A stretch of 64,000 bases of DNA from a virus. The stretch's first letter is position 1, and each line of letters opens with the position of its first letter. Below are positions 53,279 to 63,628 of this stretch, one piece after another. The notes beneath the pieces are model-generated. The model had not been told where the DNA came from, ran no database searches, and saw only the letters and a program-made list of their open reading frames with translations. Both the position numbers and the translations under genes were made by a program. The stretch is from positions 1 to 64,000 of the IMG/VR virus record IMGVR_UViG_3300014720_000015. One strand, given 5' to 3'.

Positions 53279-55968
53279 TGGCTCAAAACCCTAGAATACG
53301 AGTTAGCGGTTACGCACAGAAAATATTCTATAATGATGGTATAGAATATCGTAACTTTGCGGATAATCTTGTGGGTAACCAATTTGTCGAAGATGGTGGT
53401 ACCGCACTATTCACATTAGGTAATTTTGTCGTATCAACAAACCTACAACCACCTAATAGTTTCAATTATAATTTAGGGCGGTATAGCCAATTCTTCACGT
53501 TAAACGATATTAATATATCAGATACTGAATTAGCAATACTATTAGATAATAATGCTAATGTTAGGCTTAGATTGGATGAATCAGATTTATTGACTCATGC
53601 TTATTTTGGTTCACTAACGGAATTCATTAGGGTTTCTCTTGAAAATATAATCACCAATTGGCCAGCTTCAATTTATATGAACCCAATCGCTACTAACGCA
53701 AACGGTAGTGAAACAGTAACATATACGGTAACAAATTATAGTTTTGACCCAATAACTCAAACCGCAACGTTCAATATACCTAATTTAGCAATAAATAATA
53801 ATTACCAATTAAATTATTTAATTAATGGTACTATATTGAATACTTTCAATGAAAGTAACCCATTACGTAATTTAACTGTAAATTACTTAAACTATGCTTT
53901 ATTATTAAATGATACGGAATATGATTTAGTCGGTTTTACTGGTTTAACAACATCTAATTCTGGTAGCCTTACTGTAAGGGTAAATGGTAATCCGTTCTAT
54001 ACAACTGGAAATACACAGAATCAATACCAAGTTTACCACATTAAACCTAACAAACTAAAGGTAGATACCTTCTTCAATGGGTTGAACGATTTTGAATCTA
54101 ATTTATTAAATACATTAATAAGACCAAGATATACCGCAACATTCAGATATCCAGTCCAAAGCGAAGATGGTGTTATATTATTTCAAACAACAACACTAAC
54201 TTGGCCAACATCAGATGGTTATAATCTGGATTTTAACACACCAAACTATGAACAGTATGTTAATAGTCTCATAGAAATTTCTCAAAACAGCGATATTACC
54301 AAATCAGACCTTATAACTAGATTCCTTACCAGTGATTCTATAAGTGATTTTGACACAATACCTATATTCTACGGTGATAGAGATGAAGAAGCTGACCAAA
54401 AAGTAACCAAATTATTAAGAATCTATGGTCGTGAATTTGATGATATAAAAAGATACATTGACGGTATTTCTTTCGCTAATGTTGTTTCATATAACCAAAG
54501 AAATAACACACCAGATATTGTGTTAAAGAATTTAGCAAGAACTTTAGGTTGGGACTTGATTTCAAGCGTGTTAGAGAACGATTTACTATCTAATTATGTT
54601 TCTACCAGTAGAACCAGTTATTCTGGCTTTACAAGGGGTTATACGCCTATTGAGTCTGAATATGAAATGTGGAGAAGAATAATATTGAATACGCCATATC
54701 TTTGGAAATCAAAAGGTACTAGAAAAGCCATTGAATTCCTAACAAAATTCATTGGGGCACCGACTGGGTTAATGCAATTCAATGAACATGTATATGTTGC
54801 TGACAATGCGTTAAATGCTGACATCGTACAATCAGCGATAGATTTAAATGGTCTAAATACTGATTTAACATTATATAATATTGATAGTGACGGGTTTCCA
54901 AGAATATTACCAGACACACCAGATATGTATTTCCAAAAAGGTGGTGGTTGGTATAGGGAAACTGGTGGTGGAAACGCCAGTAAATATATTTTAGCTGGTA
55001 ATAACCCACATTCAGGTCCTTATGACAGAGGTCAGGCATATATTGACCAATTTAGAGGTCTTATCCCAAATTTCCAACCAGTTACGATTGTAAATGCTTC
55101 ATACCAAACTGGTACAACAACATTATTTACAAACTACAATCAAGGTACAATAAACAATTATACTGGTAACACGTATATTGATTTGTCAAGTGAGGGGTTC
55201 GACCTATCTGATTGTGTTGTGTTAAATACGTATGTTGTTCCAGACCCAAAACCGACAGATGAGATTACACCCTGCGGTTGTGATATTGCAACAAATGATA
55301 ATAGCATACAGATAGATGTAGTCTATTCATCACAAACATTTGACTGTCAATCATTAGGTATAACTTCTGCTGAAACAACCGAAAATGACAATTTATTAAT
55401 AACGTATTCATCAAATACACAGAGTGAATTCCTATTCCCAGAATGTTGTGAAAGTCAATATTTCGGCCAACCAATGGAATACTATCAACTTGAACAAATA
55501 TCATTAGCTGATTATTATAATTTACCACAAAATGTTAGAGATTTACTACCATTAAGTTTAACTTATGGTGAAACTGGATATACTGTAAGTAATCGAGGTT
55601 ACATTTGTTGTAGAACCAACCCAGAACTTTCAGAAGCATGCATTCAATATGCGACATGTAATTGGCGATTGGCTGGTAATTTCCCATTACCATCAATTAA
55701 TACGGCATTAATATATATTGATGGCCAATCTTATTTGAAGTTTGTAACACCAAACGGTGATTTTAGAGTAACAACACCAAATGGCGCTCATTGTGTTGGA
55801 GAAACAGTACCGACATCAGTAGTTGACCCGTTTACTAATGAACTTGGTTTTGGTTGTCAGGTTGATTGGAATTCACTTAATCCGTCTCAAAGGTTAACAA
55901 TTGTAAGTACTTACAATGGTAGATTTGTTGGTAGTATTAATTGTGGTGAAACGTTTGAAATTGAATAA
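53278..55968 (+). CDS. Large baseplate/tail protein (896 aa)
   Basis: The 896-residue protein has an N-terminal virion-attachment-like part (RIRVSGYAQKIFYNDGIEYR). From about residue 370 it carries helical segments typical of baseplate-periphery proteins: VTKLLRIYGREFDDIKRYID, DIVLKNLARTLGWDLISSVL, MWRRIILNTPYLWKSKGTRK and AIEFLTKFIGAPTGL. This resembles tail protein I-like or gp7-like families that join wedge and fibres. The C-terminal ~250 residues are Cys-rich beta structure. It is coupled to the preceding gene and followed by another Cys-rich protein. Confidence 0.7.
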   Translation: MAQNPRIRVSGYAQKIFYNDGIEYRNFADNLVGNQFVEDGGTALFTLGNFVVSTNLQPPNSFNYNLGRYSQFFTLNDINISDTELAILLDNNANVRLRLDESDLLTHAYFGSLTEFIRVSLENIITNWPASIYMNPIATNANGSETVTYTVTNYSFDPITQTATFNIPNLAINNNYQLNYLINGTILNTFNESNPLRNLTVNYLNYALLLNDTEYDLVGFTGLTTSNSGSLTVRVNGNPFYTTGNTQNQYQVYHIKPNKLKVDTFFNGLNDFESNLLNTLIRPRYTATFRYPVQSEDGVILFQTTTLTWPTSDGYNLDFNTPNYEQYVNSLIEISQNSDITKSDLITRFLTSDSISDFDTIPIFYGDRDEEADQKVTKLLRIYGREFDDIKRYIDGISFANVVSYNQRNNTPDIVLKNLARTLGWDLISSVLENDLLSNYVSTSRTSYSGFTRGYTPIESEYEMWRRIILNTPYLWKSKGTRKAIEFLTKFIGAPTGLMQFNEHVYVADNALNADIVQSAIDLNGLNTDLTLYNIDSDGFPRILPDTPDMYFQKGGGWYRETGGGNASKYILAGNNPHSGPYDRGQAYIDQFRGLIPNFQPVTIVNASYQTGTTTLFTNYNQGTINNYTGNTYIDLSSEGFDLSDCVVLNTYVVPDPKPTDEITPCGCDIATNDNSIQIDVVYSSQTFDCQSLGITSAETTENDNLLITYSSNTQSEFLFPECCESQYFGQPMEYYQLEQISLADYYNLPQNVRDLLPLSLTYGETGYTVSNRGYICCRTNPELSEACIQYATCNWRLAGNFPLPSINTALIYIDGQSYLKFVTPNGDFRVTTPNGAHCVGETVPTSVVDPFTNELGFGCQVDWNSLNPSQRLTIVSTYNGRFVGSINCGETFEIE

Positions 55969-55974
55969 TAAACC

Positions 55975-55989
55975 TATTTATTGATAAAG
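55975..55989 (+). promoter_or_regulatory. TATTTA-type motif upstream of the 1086-aa gene
   Basis: TATTTATTGATAAAG ends 5 bases before the ATG at 55995. The match to the motif is good, but the spacing is short. Confidence 0.35.
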
Positions 55990-55994
55990 ACGAA

Positions 55995-58900
55995 ATGATT
56001 AACTTAGATTATTGTGGATTGGACAGTGCAAATGAAAACAATTTAGAAGTTTTCACGAATCCCAATGGTACAATTCAAGTATATGTTGATGGAATTTCGT
56101 CAACAATAAGTTCAGAGTTTTGTTGTAATTTTTTAAATACCATTGAAAACTATTCAACAACTGGATACACATTTACATGGGATATTGAATTAGGGCAATG
56201 TAGATGGTTACAAAGAGTTGATTGTAATAACTTACCAACATTCAATGTGACCCTAAATCCACAAGGAAATAGTGGTGCTATATTTGAAGTTGATGAGGGC
56301 GAACGATGCGTTCTTGACGTAAAGTTTGAATATCTATTTAAATTTAATTGTGACACAATAACTGGTATATCTGGTAGAACATTTAATCAACAAATAGAAT
56401 TTCATAATAACCAAATCGCTTCAGCAACAACACAAATAGCAATAGCGCAATCGGCTTTAACTGAAAATGTTGGTCAATTCAATAATGTTTTACCTTATGA
56501 AACACAAGAAGGTACAATATATCTATGCTTAACAGAAGCTGGTGTAGGTCTATTGGAAATATTAATGAATAATAGTACCGAATATGATTTTAATAGTTAT
56601 TTGAATGGTGAATATTATGATAATAATGGTAATGAATTATTAAATATATCTGGAACATTCTATGAGGTCGCCAATGAACCAGAACCACAAGGGCTTTATT
56701 ATGATATTTGTAGTGACGGTTCTAATTTAATGTATGAAACATATAATTGGATACAAACAAATCAATATTGGCAAAATATAATAGATACTGAAGAACAGGT
56801 TATTATAACAGCACAAGCTGCGATAAATCAATTATTGGCCGATAATCCAAACTCTTGTTTAACTGAAATTGAAACTTTAGAAAACCTTGAGATTGGAATG
56901 TCAATCGACATACAGAATCCACAATATGAACAATTGGTGGATTCAATTTATTCAGAAACATTCTTCAATATCGGTGAAGGCAATCTATTAACATACTTAA
57001 TTAATAATTTTAATAGTGGTTTATACATACCGAACTATAATGGTATCGACTGTACTGATACCGCATGTAATGATTTTGCAAATATAATAGTTGACCAATT
57101 AATTGCTCAAGCGAATGAACAAGATTTATTAACTGGAACAACCAGAGGTCAAAATTATCAAGAATTAATTAATCTAATTGGTGAAAATTATTTCGATTCT
57201 AATTGGTTAACATTTGAAACTAGAATAAGTGACCCAGCTGTAATTAGTGGTATTACGAATCAAGCTATTAACTTAAGTGTACAAGTTCTTAATAGTTGTA
57301 TCGATTTTTCAATATTGATTGATAGAATTGAAATAAATAAAGTTTGTGAACGAAAGGTAAATGATGATATTTTTGTTTCAGAAAACCCAGCTTTCAATCT
57401 AAAACGGGTGGTTGATAATAAAAAATCATGGACTGCGATTGAATCACCAGTTCACAGAACTTTTGATTTATCAATGCGTGAAACGGAATATGACGTTAAC
57501 AATTACAGATTGGTAATCAACACTAAAGAAACTGATTTAAATATTGCGATTGATAATGCCATAGAAACCGATGTTTGGTGTTATGTTAATGATAATCCAT
57601 GTATATTAGAACCGTGTTACTCATCATCAACAACTGGATTAACAGCAACAACATGTTGTTGTAATTTGGATGGTATAAGCGGTACATCAATAACTGGTGA
57701 AACAATATCATTACCACCAACTGAATCTTATAGTGGCTGTACGTGGGCTGTAGGTGATACAGGTCCAGCTGGCGGTACGGTATTTTGGGTTGACCCAAAT
57801 AATCCTTGTAGAGCGTTAGAAGTTGGTCCAAATGACTTATCATATTTCGATGTAATAACTAACTATGATTTTAATTGGTCACTTGGTATTTATCCACCAA
57901 TATTTCCAGCACCGACTGAAATGGGTATTGGTTATGGGCAACTAAACACTGAGTACATATTGAATAATAATGGTACGTTACCACAACAATATCCAGCCGC
58001 ATACACAGCTGATACTTATTCTTTTGGTGGATATAATGATTGGTTTTTACCTAGTGCTAATGAACTATTAGAAATCAATAATGCACTACCAAGCGAATTA
58101 ACAGTTTCAGTAACATGTCCAAACTTACCAATAGCATATTGGAGTTCAACATACATTAATCCAAATGAAATTTACGTATTAGATACCTGTAATAATGTAT
58201 TGACAGCAAACACCGCTAATGGTAGTTTTTTCGCAAAAAACACTAGAGTTAGACCAATCAGATTGATTGACACCAGTCCATGTAATAATGTGTATAACGC
58301 AATAACTGGTTCGACATCAATAACTGGTGGTTTTGAAATCGAAGAAACTGATTGTTCGTGGATTTATAAGTTTGATACAGACTCAAGTCCAACGACATTT
58401 GATGGTTTTTGGTTAGCTGGTATGCCAGACGGCAGTTTGGGGGTTTTTCAACAGATAACACAATCTGGTGTAACATCAACAACAATTAACTATACAGATA
58501 TTGTAACTGAAGATTGTTGTATTGCATACAACGAAGGTTTAAGGCACGTTGAGAATGAATTGTATCTTGGTAGACATTTAGCAAACCTAAGGTGGGACCA
58601 AGACTGTCAAAAATGTTTAATAAAGCAATGCAGTGACGAGCATTGCACTGATTACAATGAGTTATTAACCTCAAGCATAACAGGGTTAACCACCGTAACA
58701 CAATTCAACGACATATTAAGTAGCGAATTGATAAACGTTAGATGTAGAAAAATATCTTCTGGATACCCAACATTAAACGCATTATATCACCGTTATATGA
58801 ATTCAACGGAATATTGTGAGACTTTAAGTTCACAATTTACTTACCAAACAATGATTGAGTTTTCTGATTTGATTGGTAATTATTGGGTTGATTTGATTGA

Positions 58901-59255
58901 ACAGGTAATACCTAGTACGACAATATGGACGGCAAATTATATTTATGGTAACACACTATACGACCAAGAGAAGTTCAAATATAGAAGTGGTTCAGTATTC
59001 CCATGTAATCCTAATAGATATTACAGTGGTACACTGCCAATGAGACATACTTCAATGACACCAAATAACACATCAGGTGACACAGTAGATGTACAGTTAT
59101 ATACTTTATCTGATGATGGTATTTGCAAGGCTTACGAGGAGTGTAGTGATATTTATTATTATAATGGGGACTGCGGTTCTGAATTTGTTGGTACGGTATC
59201 AATATTTAGCACTAATATAAATAATAATAACGGTAATAATTTAATAGCCGAATAA
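55995..59255 (+). CDS. Large tail protein with DUF1566/lectin-like domain (1086 aa)
   Basis: The 1086-residue, Cys-rich product begins INLDYCGLDSANENNLEVFT. A helical stretch lies near 130-155. Residues ~583-757 match the DUF1566/C-type-lectin-like pattern: WAVGDTGPAGGTVFWVDP, YSFGGYNDWFLPSANELLEI, IAYWSSTY and KNTRVRPIRLID. Domains of this fold bind ligands on other surfaces, so a receptor-binding role is plausible. The C-terminal part (~830-1000) contains LRWDQDCQKCLIKQCSDEHC. It lies in the fibre-rich part of the window. Confidence 0.7.
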   Translation: MINLDYCGLDSANENNLEVFTNPNGTIQVYVDGISSTISSEFCCNFLNTIENYSTTGYTFTWDIELGQCRWLQRVDCNNLPTFNVTLNPQGNSGAIFEVDEGERCVLDVKFEYLFKFNCDTITGISGRTFNQQIEFHNNQIASATTQIAIAQSALTENVGQFNNVLPYETQEGTIYLCLTEAGVGLLEILMNNSTEYDFNSYLNGEYYDNNGNELLNISGTFYEVANEPEPQGLYYDICSDGSNLMYETYNWIQTNQYWQNIIDTEEQVIITAQAAINQLLADNPNSCLTEIETLENLEIGMSIDIQNPQYEQLVDSIYSETFFNIGEGNLLTYLINNFNSGLYIPNYNGIDCTDTACNDFANIIVDQLIAQANEQDLLTGTTRGQNYQELINLIGENYFDSNWLTFETRISDPAVISGITNQAINLSVQVLNSCIDFSILIDRIEINKVCERKVNDDIFVSENPAFNLKRVVDNKKSWTAIESPVHRTFDLSMRETEYDVNNYRLVINTKETDLNIAIDNAIETDVWCYVNDNPCILEPCYSSSTTGLTATTCCCNLDGISGTSITGETISLPPTESYSGCTWAVGDTGPAGGTVFWVDPNNPCRALEVGPNDLSYFDVITNYDFNWSLGIYPPIFPAPTEMGIGYGQLNTEYILNNNGTLPQQYPAAYTADTYSFGGYNDWFLPSANELLEINNALPSELTVSVTCPNLPIAYWSSTYINPNEIYVLDTCNNVLTANTANGSFFAKNTRVRPIRLIDTSPCNNVYNAITGSTSITGGFEIEETDCSWIYKFDTDSSPTTFDGFWLAGMPDGSLGVFQQITQSGVTSTTINYTDIVTEDCCIAYNEGLRHVENELYLGRHLANLRWDQDCQKCLIKQCSDEHCTDYNELLTSSITGLTTVTQFNDILSSELINVRCRKISSGYPTLNALYHRYMNSTEYCETLSSQFTYQTMIEFSDLIGNYWVDLIEQVIPSTTIWTANYIYGNTLYDQEKFKYRSGSVFPCNPNRYYSGTLPMRHTSMTPNNTSGDTVDVQLYTLSDDGICKAYEECSDIYYYNGDCGSEFVGTVSIFSTNINNNNGNNLIAE

Positions 59256-59259
59256 TAAA

Positions 59260-59505
59260 ATGCCAAAATTAGTTAGAAATATAGTTGGAGTTATATACGA
59301 CCCAGAAACGGCTGAAACAAGATACATAAGAGGTCTTGAAGGTGAATTCGGTGAAGGTGATTATTTCAACGTACTTAGACTTTATGTATACCAACAAGAT
59401 TATAGTAAGGTTGAAGCACCATTGGAAAATATACCAAAAAACACAACTTTTGGCCTACTTACAAATATAAATAGAAGGATAATAGAATTAGAAGTGTCAT
59501 ATTAA
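59260..59505 (+). CDS. Small protein of unknown function (81 aa) in the fibre region
   Basis: The 81-residue product begins PKLVRNIVGVIYDPETAETR, then YIRGLEGEFGEGDYFNVLRL and a final IIELEVSY. It has no membrane segment. It starts 4 bases after the 1086-residue gene and its stop overlaps the next start (TAATG), so it is co-translated with its neighbours. It may be a connector or chaperone for fibre proteins, but nothing shows this. Confidence 0.6.
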   Translation: MPKLVRNIVGVIYDPETAETRYIRGLEGEFGEGDYFNVLRLYVYQQDYSKVEAPLENIPKNTTFGLLTNINRRIIELEVSY

Positions 59506-61442
59506 TGAGATATCAAGAAAGGACATATATTAGCTCACCGATTGAATGTATAAGAAACAAATCAATATATAATGTTTCTTGTAGTTCTGATATTGATATA
59601 TTCACACCACCAATTTTTGAGGTAACTGGTACAACCACAGGTAATTGTATTTACAATTCAATTGATTTCAGCGGAACGCCCTACACAAATATATTATCAG
59701 CAGCAACCACTGCGTGTACAATTTCAGCAACATGTTTTGATTATTCGGTTTGGAGAGTTAATGTAGCTGAAAATGGAACGACCGTTTATACTGGTGGAAC
59801 TGGTTTTTGGACTGGTAACACTTATAGCGGTGACACACCAACAGACACAGCTTTAAGTAATGCACTTAACAATACCTTTTCAACTTTGGGGTATGATTAT
59901 TATTCTGATAGTTTATTATACAATATAAGAAAACCATATGGAGCAAGTGGACTAACAGTATCATTATGTGTTGATTTATATTTTTTCGATGATGGTGCGT
60001 TTTGTACAGGTGGAACATGCTCAAACTCGTGTATTAGCATTGGTAGTGCTACATATCCAGTATTAGATAGTGGTTCAACGGGTGTATATGTTATAGACAG
60101 AGTTACTGGTGGTACCGAATTTGACTTTGAGTTTAAATTCTCTTCTTCACAATTCAGTGGTTTTACTAACTCAAGAAACTTAAAATTCAGATACGAAGTT
60201 TATAAATATTTCCCAGCTTCAGGTAATTTTAGAAAACCTGTACTATATAATGCTGGTTATTTCGATAAAAATGCTTTCTCAATTGATAAGGGCGGTGATT
60301 ATATTTTAAATCAAAAAATACCATATAGTTCTTTGAATTTGGATGGCGATTACTTGATTAAAGGTTATTTTTTAGGTGATGTTCTTACTGATTATGGTAA
60401 ACGATTGGGTCAACAAATAGATACTTCAGACTATAAGTTCGGTAGTGATAATAGATATTATAATCGACTTAGTTTTAGAGATTGGTATTTCAGCGCAAAT
60501 TATAAAGCTGATACACCAAATATCAGTTTAACGGCACCAACTACGTCCCAATTGGGTACATTAAGGGTAATAAGTGAATATATTACATGCCAAAGCGCAA
60601 CGACAGCAACAACAATTTGTAATACTGGTACAACATATGTTCTTGGTTCTGACATAAATGGTGATGTATTAATTTCACTTAATGGTGAGGTTTTAAATGA
60701 GGACTTAGATTATACGTTATCGGCATCAACCAACCAAACTGGTCGAACCGTTAAGGTTCTTGAATTATTTACTGGTACCACGACAGGTGATGTGTTAACA
60801 TACGCCTTTGTACAAAATGGCGATTCCAATAACTTCAAGTATGAAATTATTGATATTGATTTCCCAATAGTATCTGGCGCCACTGGTGGTCAAGGTGATA
60901 ACAACGTTTATTATAATACGACAACGGGTAAATACGAATTATATACCGAACTTCCACCAGCAACAGGAAATGACATATACGTAACAATAAATGGTGCTAC
61001 ATTGGCCAATAACATTGATTATTATAGGTCAACGTCAGTTGATAATAGAATAATATTACAAGGTGCTATATTTTCTGGTGATGTAATAAACATCTATTAT
61101 AATTCATTGGCAAATGTATCAGACGATATTTATACAGCAACCCACCAAATTAATTGGACGATTGATAACGCTCCACAAGAATCTAACGGATTCTTCACAT
61201 TGGAGGTTGCCAATTTTAAATCGTTTAGTGCCATAACGCAAAGCGCGACAACTGATTATGTTACAAATCAACATAATTATTCAAGCTATGTAACATTCAG
61301 TGGTGATGTTAATACTGTACAGTATTATCGAGTGAAGAATACTAAGGAATATCGAACCATGTGTGGTGATAAAATAATAAGCGAAGCGTACAGTGAAACG
61401 ATACCTATAACAATTAGATACAATTCAATTAATTCCTATTGA
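59505..61442 (+). CDS. Fibre-like structural protein (645 aa)
   Basis: The 645-residue product is rich in Thr, Ser and Gly. From about 370 there are two related modules: DVLISLNGEVLNEDLDYTLS near 387 and DIYVTINGATLANNIDYYRS near 487, each followed by a GDVxxxxY segment, a pattern found in repeated fibre domains. The N-terminal part has cysteine pairs (FCTGGTCSNSCIS) and beta structure. The start overlaps the previous stop by one base. I infer a fibre or fibre-connector protein. Confidence 0.65.
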   Translation: MRYQERTYISSPIECIRNKSIYNVSCSSDIDIFTPPIFEVTGTTTGNCIYNSIDFSGTPYTNILSAATTACTISATCFDYSVWRVNVAENGTTVYTGGTGFWTGNTYSGDTPTDTALSNALNNTFSTLGYDYYSDSLLYNIRKPYGASGLTVSLCVDLYFFDDGAFCTGGTCSNSCISIGSATYPVLDSGSTGVYVIDRVTGGTEFDFEFKFSSSQFSGFTNSRNLKFRYEVYKYFPASGNFRKPVLYNAGYFDKNAFSIDKGGDYILNQKIPYSSLNLDGDYLIKGYFLGDVLTDYGKRLGQQIDTSDYKFGSDNRYYNRLSFRDWYFSANYKADTPNISLTAPTTSQLGTLRVISEYITCQSATTATTICNTGTTYVLGSDINGDVLISLNGEVLNEDLDYTLSASTNQTGRTVKVLELFTGTTTGDVLTYAFVQNGDSNNFKYEIIDIDFPIVSGATGGQGDNNVYYNTTTGKYELYTELPPATGNDIYVTINGATLANNIDYYRSTSVDNRIILQGAIFSGDVINIYYNSLANVSDDIYTATHQINWTIDNAPQESNGFFTLEVANFKSFSAITQSATTDYVTNQHNYSSYVTFSGDVNTVQYYRVKNTKEYRTMCGDKIISEAYSETIPITIRYNSINSY

Positions 61443-61461
61443 TGAATTATTGACAAATGAC

Positions 61462-61476
61462 TATTTATAAATAAAC
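61462..61476 (+). promoter_or_regulatory. TATTTA-type motif upstream of the 711-aa gene
   Basis: TATTTATAAATAAAC ends 16 bases before the ATG at 61493. It contains both TATTTATA and TATAAATA, the latter identical to the T4 late promoter octamer. Confidence 0.45.
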
Positions 61477-61492
61477 TATAAAATAAAAAGAA

Positions 61493-63628
61493 ATGAGCTA
61501 TATAATCAATAACACATCACCGTTTGTTAGTATTAAACTGACAGAAACTGGTCGTGAAAAATTAGCATCTGGTAATTTAAACTTTTCTTATTGGGCAATC
61601 GGAGATTCTGAAATCAACTATGTTAGGGAAGAATTATATGATAATCAGTCTGGGATTTATTCAAATGTTACAGACCCAGCAAGGATTTTAAGACCAAAAG
61701 ATAGACAACCTAATTTTAAATACTTTATCACTAAGGATAACCAGACAAATCTTAATGCTATGCAAGGCGCTAATATTGAGGTTGTTAAAGCTGTTGTTAA
61801 TAATCAAGCTGATGAAAGAGGGTTTTTCAATAATAGTGGTGGAACTTTCACAACATTAAGTAGCTCAACATACATTGTAAGTTCGCAAGTAATTAATAAC
61901 ACATCATTAACTGGTGGTACTTCAGTTAATATTACTGGTCTAACATTCAGTATCGGTGATTTGATTTTAATGAAAGTTGGTAATTGTACCTTAACTGGTC
62001 AAACCAATTTTGCAAATACATTACCAATGCCAAATCTTTGGTTTCAAATCACAGGAACTGGTGCAACAGCAAGTGATATTGTTGTTGATAGAGATTTACC
62101 AAACCTAAGCGGTGACTGTGGTACAACACAGGTAATTGTTTATCCAAGTGGCCAAGTTTGGGATATTTATGGTAGCAATACTGCGCCATATTGGGATAAT
62201 GGTACACTAAGTTTTGATAGTTGCTGTGGTGTGTCATGTAGTGATGTGCCTATTTGGAATATGAATAACGTTTGGTGTGAAGACCCTGCTGGTTTTGACT
62301 CTGGAACGACTTATGAACACTATTGGGATTTTGGTTCATTTGATTATTTAGGTCAAAAATATCCATATTTCTGGTATGATTGTGAAGAAGACCCAACGTT
62401 AAATGATATTCTTTGTGAAGTACCAGGTCAATCAGTTTTAGATACCGTTAGAAAATCCATATCAATACTACATTACACAAATAATACGGTGTCAAATGTT
62501 TATGGTGAATTCTTTTATATAGATACAACAAATAATAAAACATTGACATTAGATATGCCAGATATAATGTACCACAGAAGAAATTATTCAACTGGTTCTG
62601 GTACAATAATGGGTATGCGTTTCATTGCAAGTGGTGCGACACAATTGGTACCTAATAGTCAAATTGAATATGTTCCTTTGATTGAAGACCCAACTAAAGT
62701 ATCTGGTGTACCACAACAAGTCGGTAGAGTATTCCCACAACTTAAAATGGTTGTTATTGATGATGATGAAATTGTTATGGCAATGTCATATAAAGCGAAT
62801 AGAAATTGGACATTACCACCATTGGCTGCAAATCTAAAGGCACCAGCATCGTCATCAACTGGCGGTACATTACCTTCAGATAGAACAATGTATATTACAT
62901 ATATTTTGGATAATGATTTAAGTGGTGCAACAACAACAGGTATAACAACACCTATAAATTGTCAATATTATACCAAAATGACAAATACAACACCAACATC
63001 TAAAGATGTTGAATTCAGAATATCTGAGGTTGATTTGTTACCTTATATGAGAAAGGTTGAAGACCCATCGTATGACGGTTTAGGTTTCTATGCTAGAAAC
63101 TTTAAAGTATTATGGCAAATTGTTGAGAATCCAGAAGATAGACCATTAACAAACCAATGGAATGTGTATGATTTTACATCAACAGCTATAACAACCAATG
63201 CTGGTGAAACAATTGACCCTGTTGCTTTGGAAAATCAAAATCCAACAACGAACGGTTTCTTGATTGACCAGAACGTTGCGACTGGTAGCACACAATATTT
63301 TAATATAATCAATACGTTGAATCTACCACTGAATTCAAATTCATCTGGATTACAGTTTGGTGATGAAAGATTCTTTTATGGTAATCTTAATACATTCATA
63401 GGTGCAACAATATACAAAACAATATTCAGAGTTACGGTAGATGCCAATCAATTTAATTTTACCAGTAATCCAACTAGAACAACCGACCCTAATCAACCTG
63501 ATATAAGGGTTAGTGAAGTTGGTGTATACGATTCAAACAGGGAATTGGTTGTTGTCGGTAAATTAAGTAAACCAGTCTTATTAACAGACTCAGACGTAAT
63601 AACACTTGAACTTTCAATCGATTTTTAA
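61493..63628 (+). CDS. Tail fibre-type protein with collar-like N-terminal module (711 aa)
   Basis: The N-terminal ~40 residues (VSIKLTETGREKLASGNLNF, then SYWAIGDSEINY) match the start pattern of phage tail-collar fibre proteins. In these, an N-terminal segment docks on the baseplate. The rest is beta-rich with Cys-pairs (FDSCCGVSCSD) and a long C-terminal part that ends DVITLELSIDF. The next gene, beginning right after the stop, has the same N-terminal module (FTPLGRQRLITS, FSLGDSDANY). I infer that both proteins attach to the same socket. Receptor specificity may lie in the variable middle. Confidence 0.72.
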   Translation: MSYIINNTSPFVSIKLTETGREKLASGNLNFSYWAIGDSEINYVREELYDNQSGIYSNVTDPARILRPKDRQPNFKYFITKDNQTNLNAMQGANIEVVKAVVNNQADERGFFNNSGGTFTTLSSSTYIVSSQVINNTSLTGGTSVNITGLTFSIGDLILMKVGNCTLTGQTNFANTLPMPNLWFQITGTGATASDIVVDRDLPNLSGDCGTTQVIVYPSGQVWDIYGSNTAPYWDNGTLSFDSCCGVSCSDVPIWNMNNVWCEDPAGFDSGTTYEHYWDFGSFDYLGQKYPYFWYDCEEDPTLNDILCEVPGQSVLDTVRKSISILHYTNNTVSNVYGEFFYIDTTNNKTLTLDMPDIMYHRRNYSTGSGTIMGMRFIASGATQLVPNSQIEYVPLIEDPTKVSGVPQQVGRVFPQLKMVVIDDDEIVMAMSYKANRNWTLPPLAANLKAPASSSTGGTLPSDRTMYITYILDNDLSGATTTGITTPINCQYYTKMTNTTPTSKDVEFRISEVDLLPYMRKVEDPSYDGLGFYARNFKVLWQIVENPEDRPLTNQWNVYDFTSTAITTNAGETIDPVALENQNPTTNGFLIDQNVATGSTQYFNIINTLNLPLNSNSSGLQFGDERFFYGNLNTFIGATIYKTIFRVTVDANQFNFTSNPTRTTDPNQPDIRVSEVGVYDSNRELVVVGKLSKPVLLTDSDVITLELSIDF

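Noticed and set aside
57740-58270. Variable repeat of a diversity-generating retroelement
   Set aside because: No template repeat or reverse transcriptase is visible in the window, and no adenine-specific variation can be judged from one sequence.
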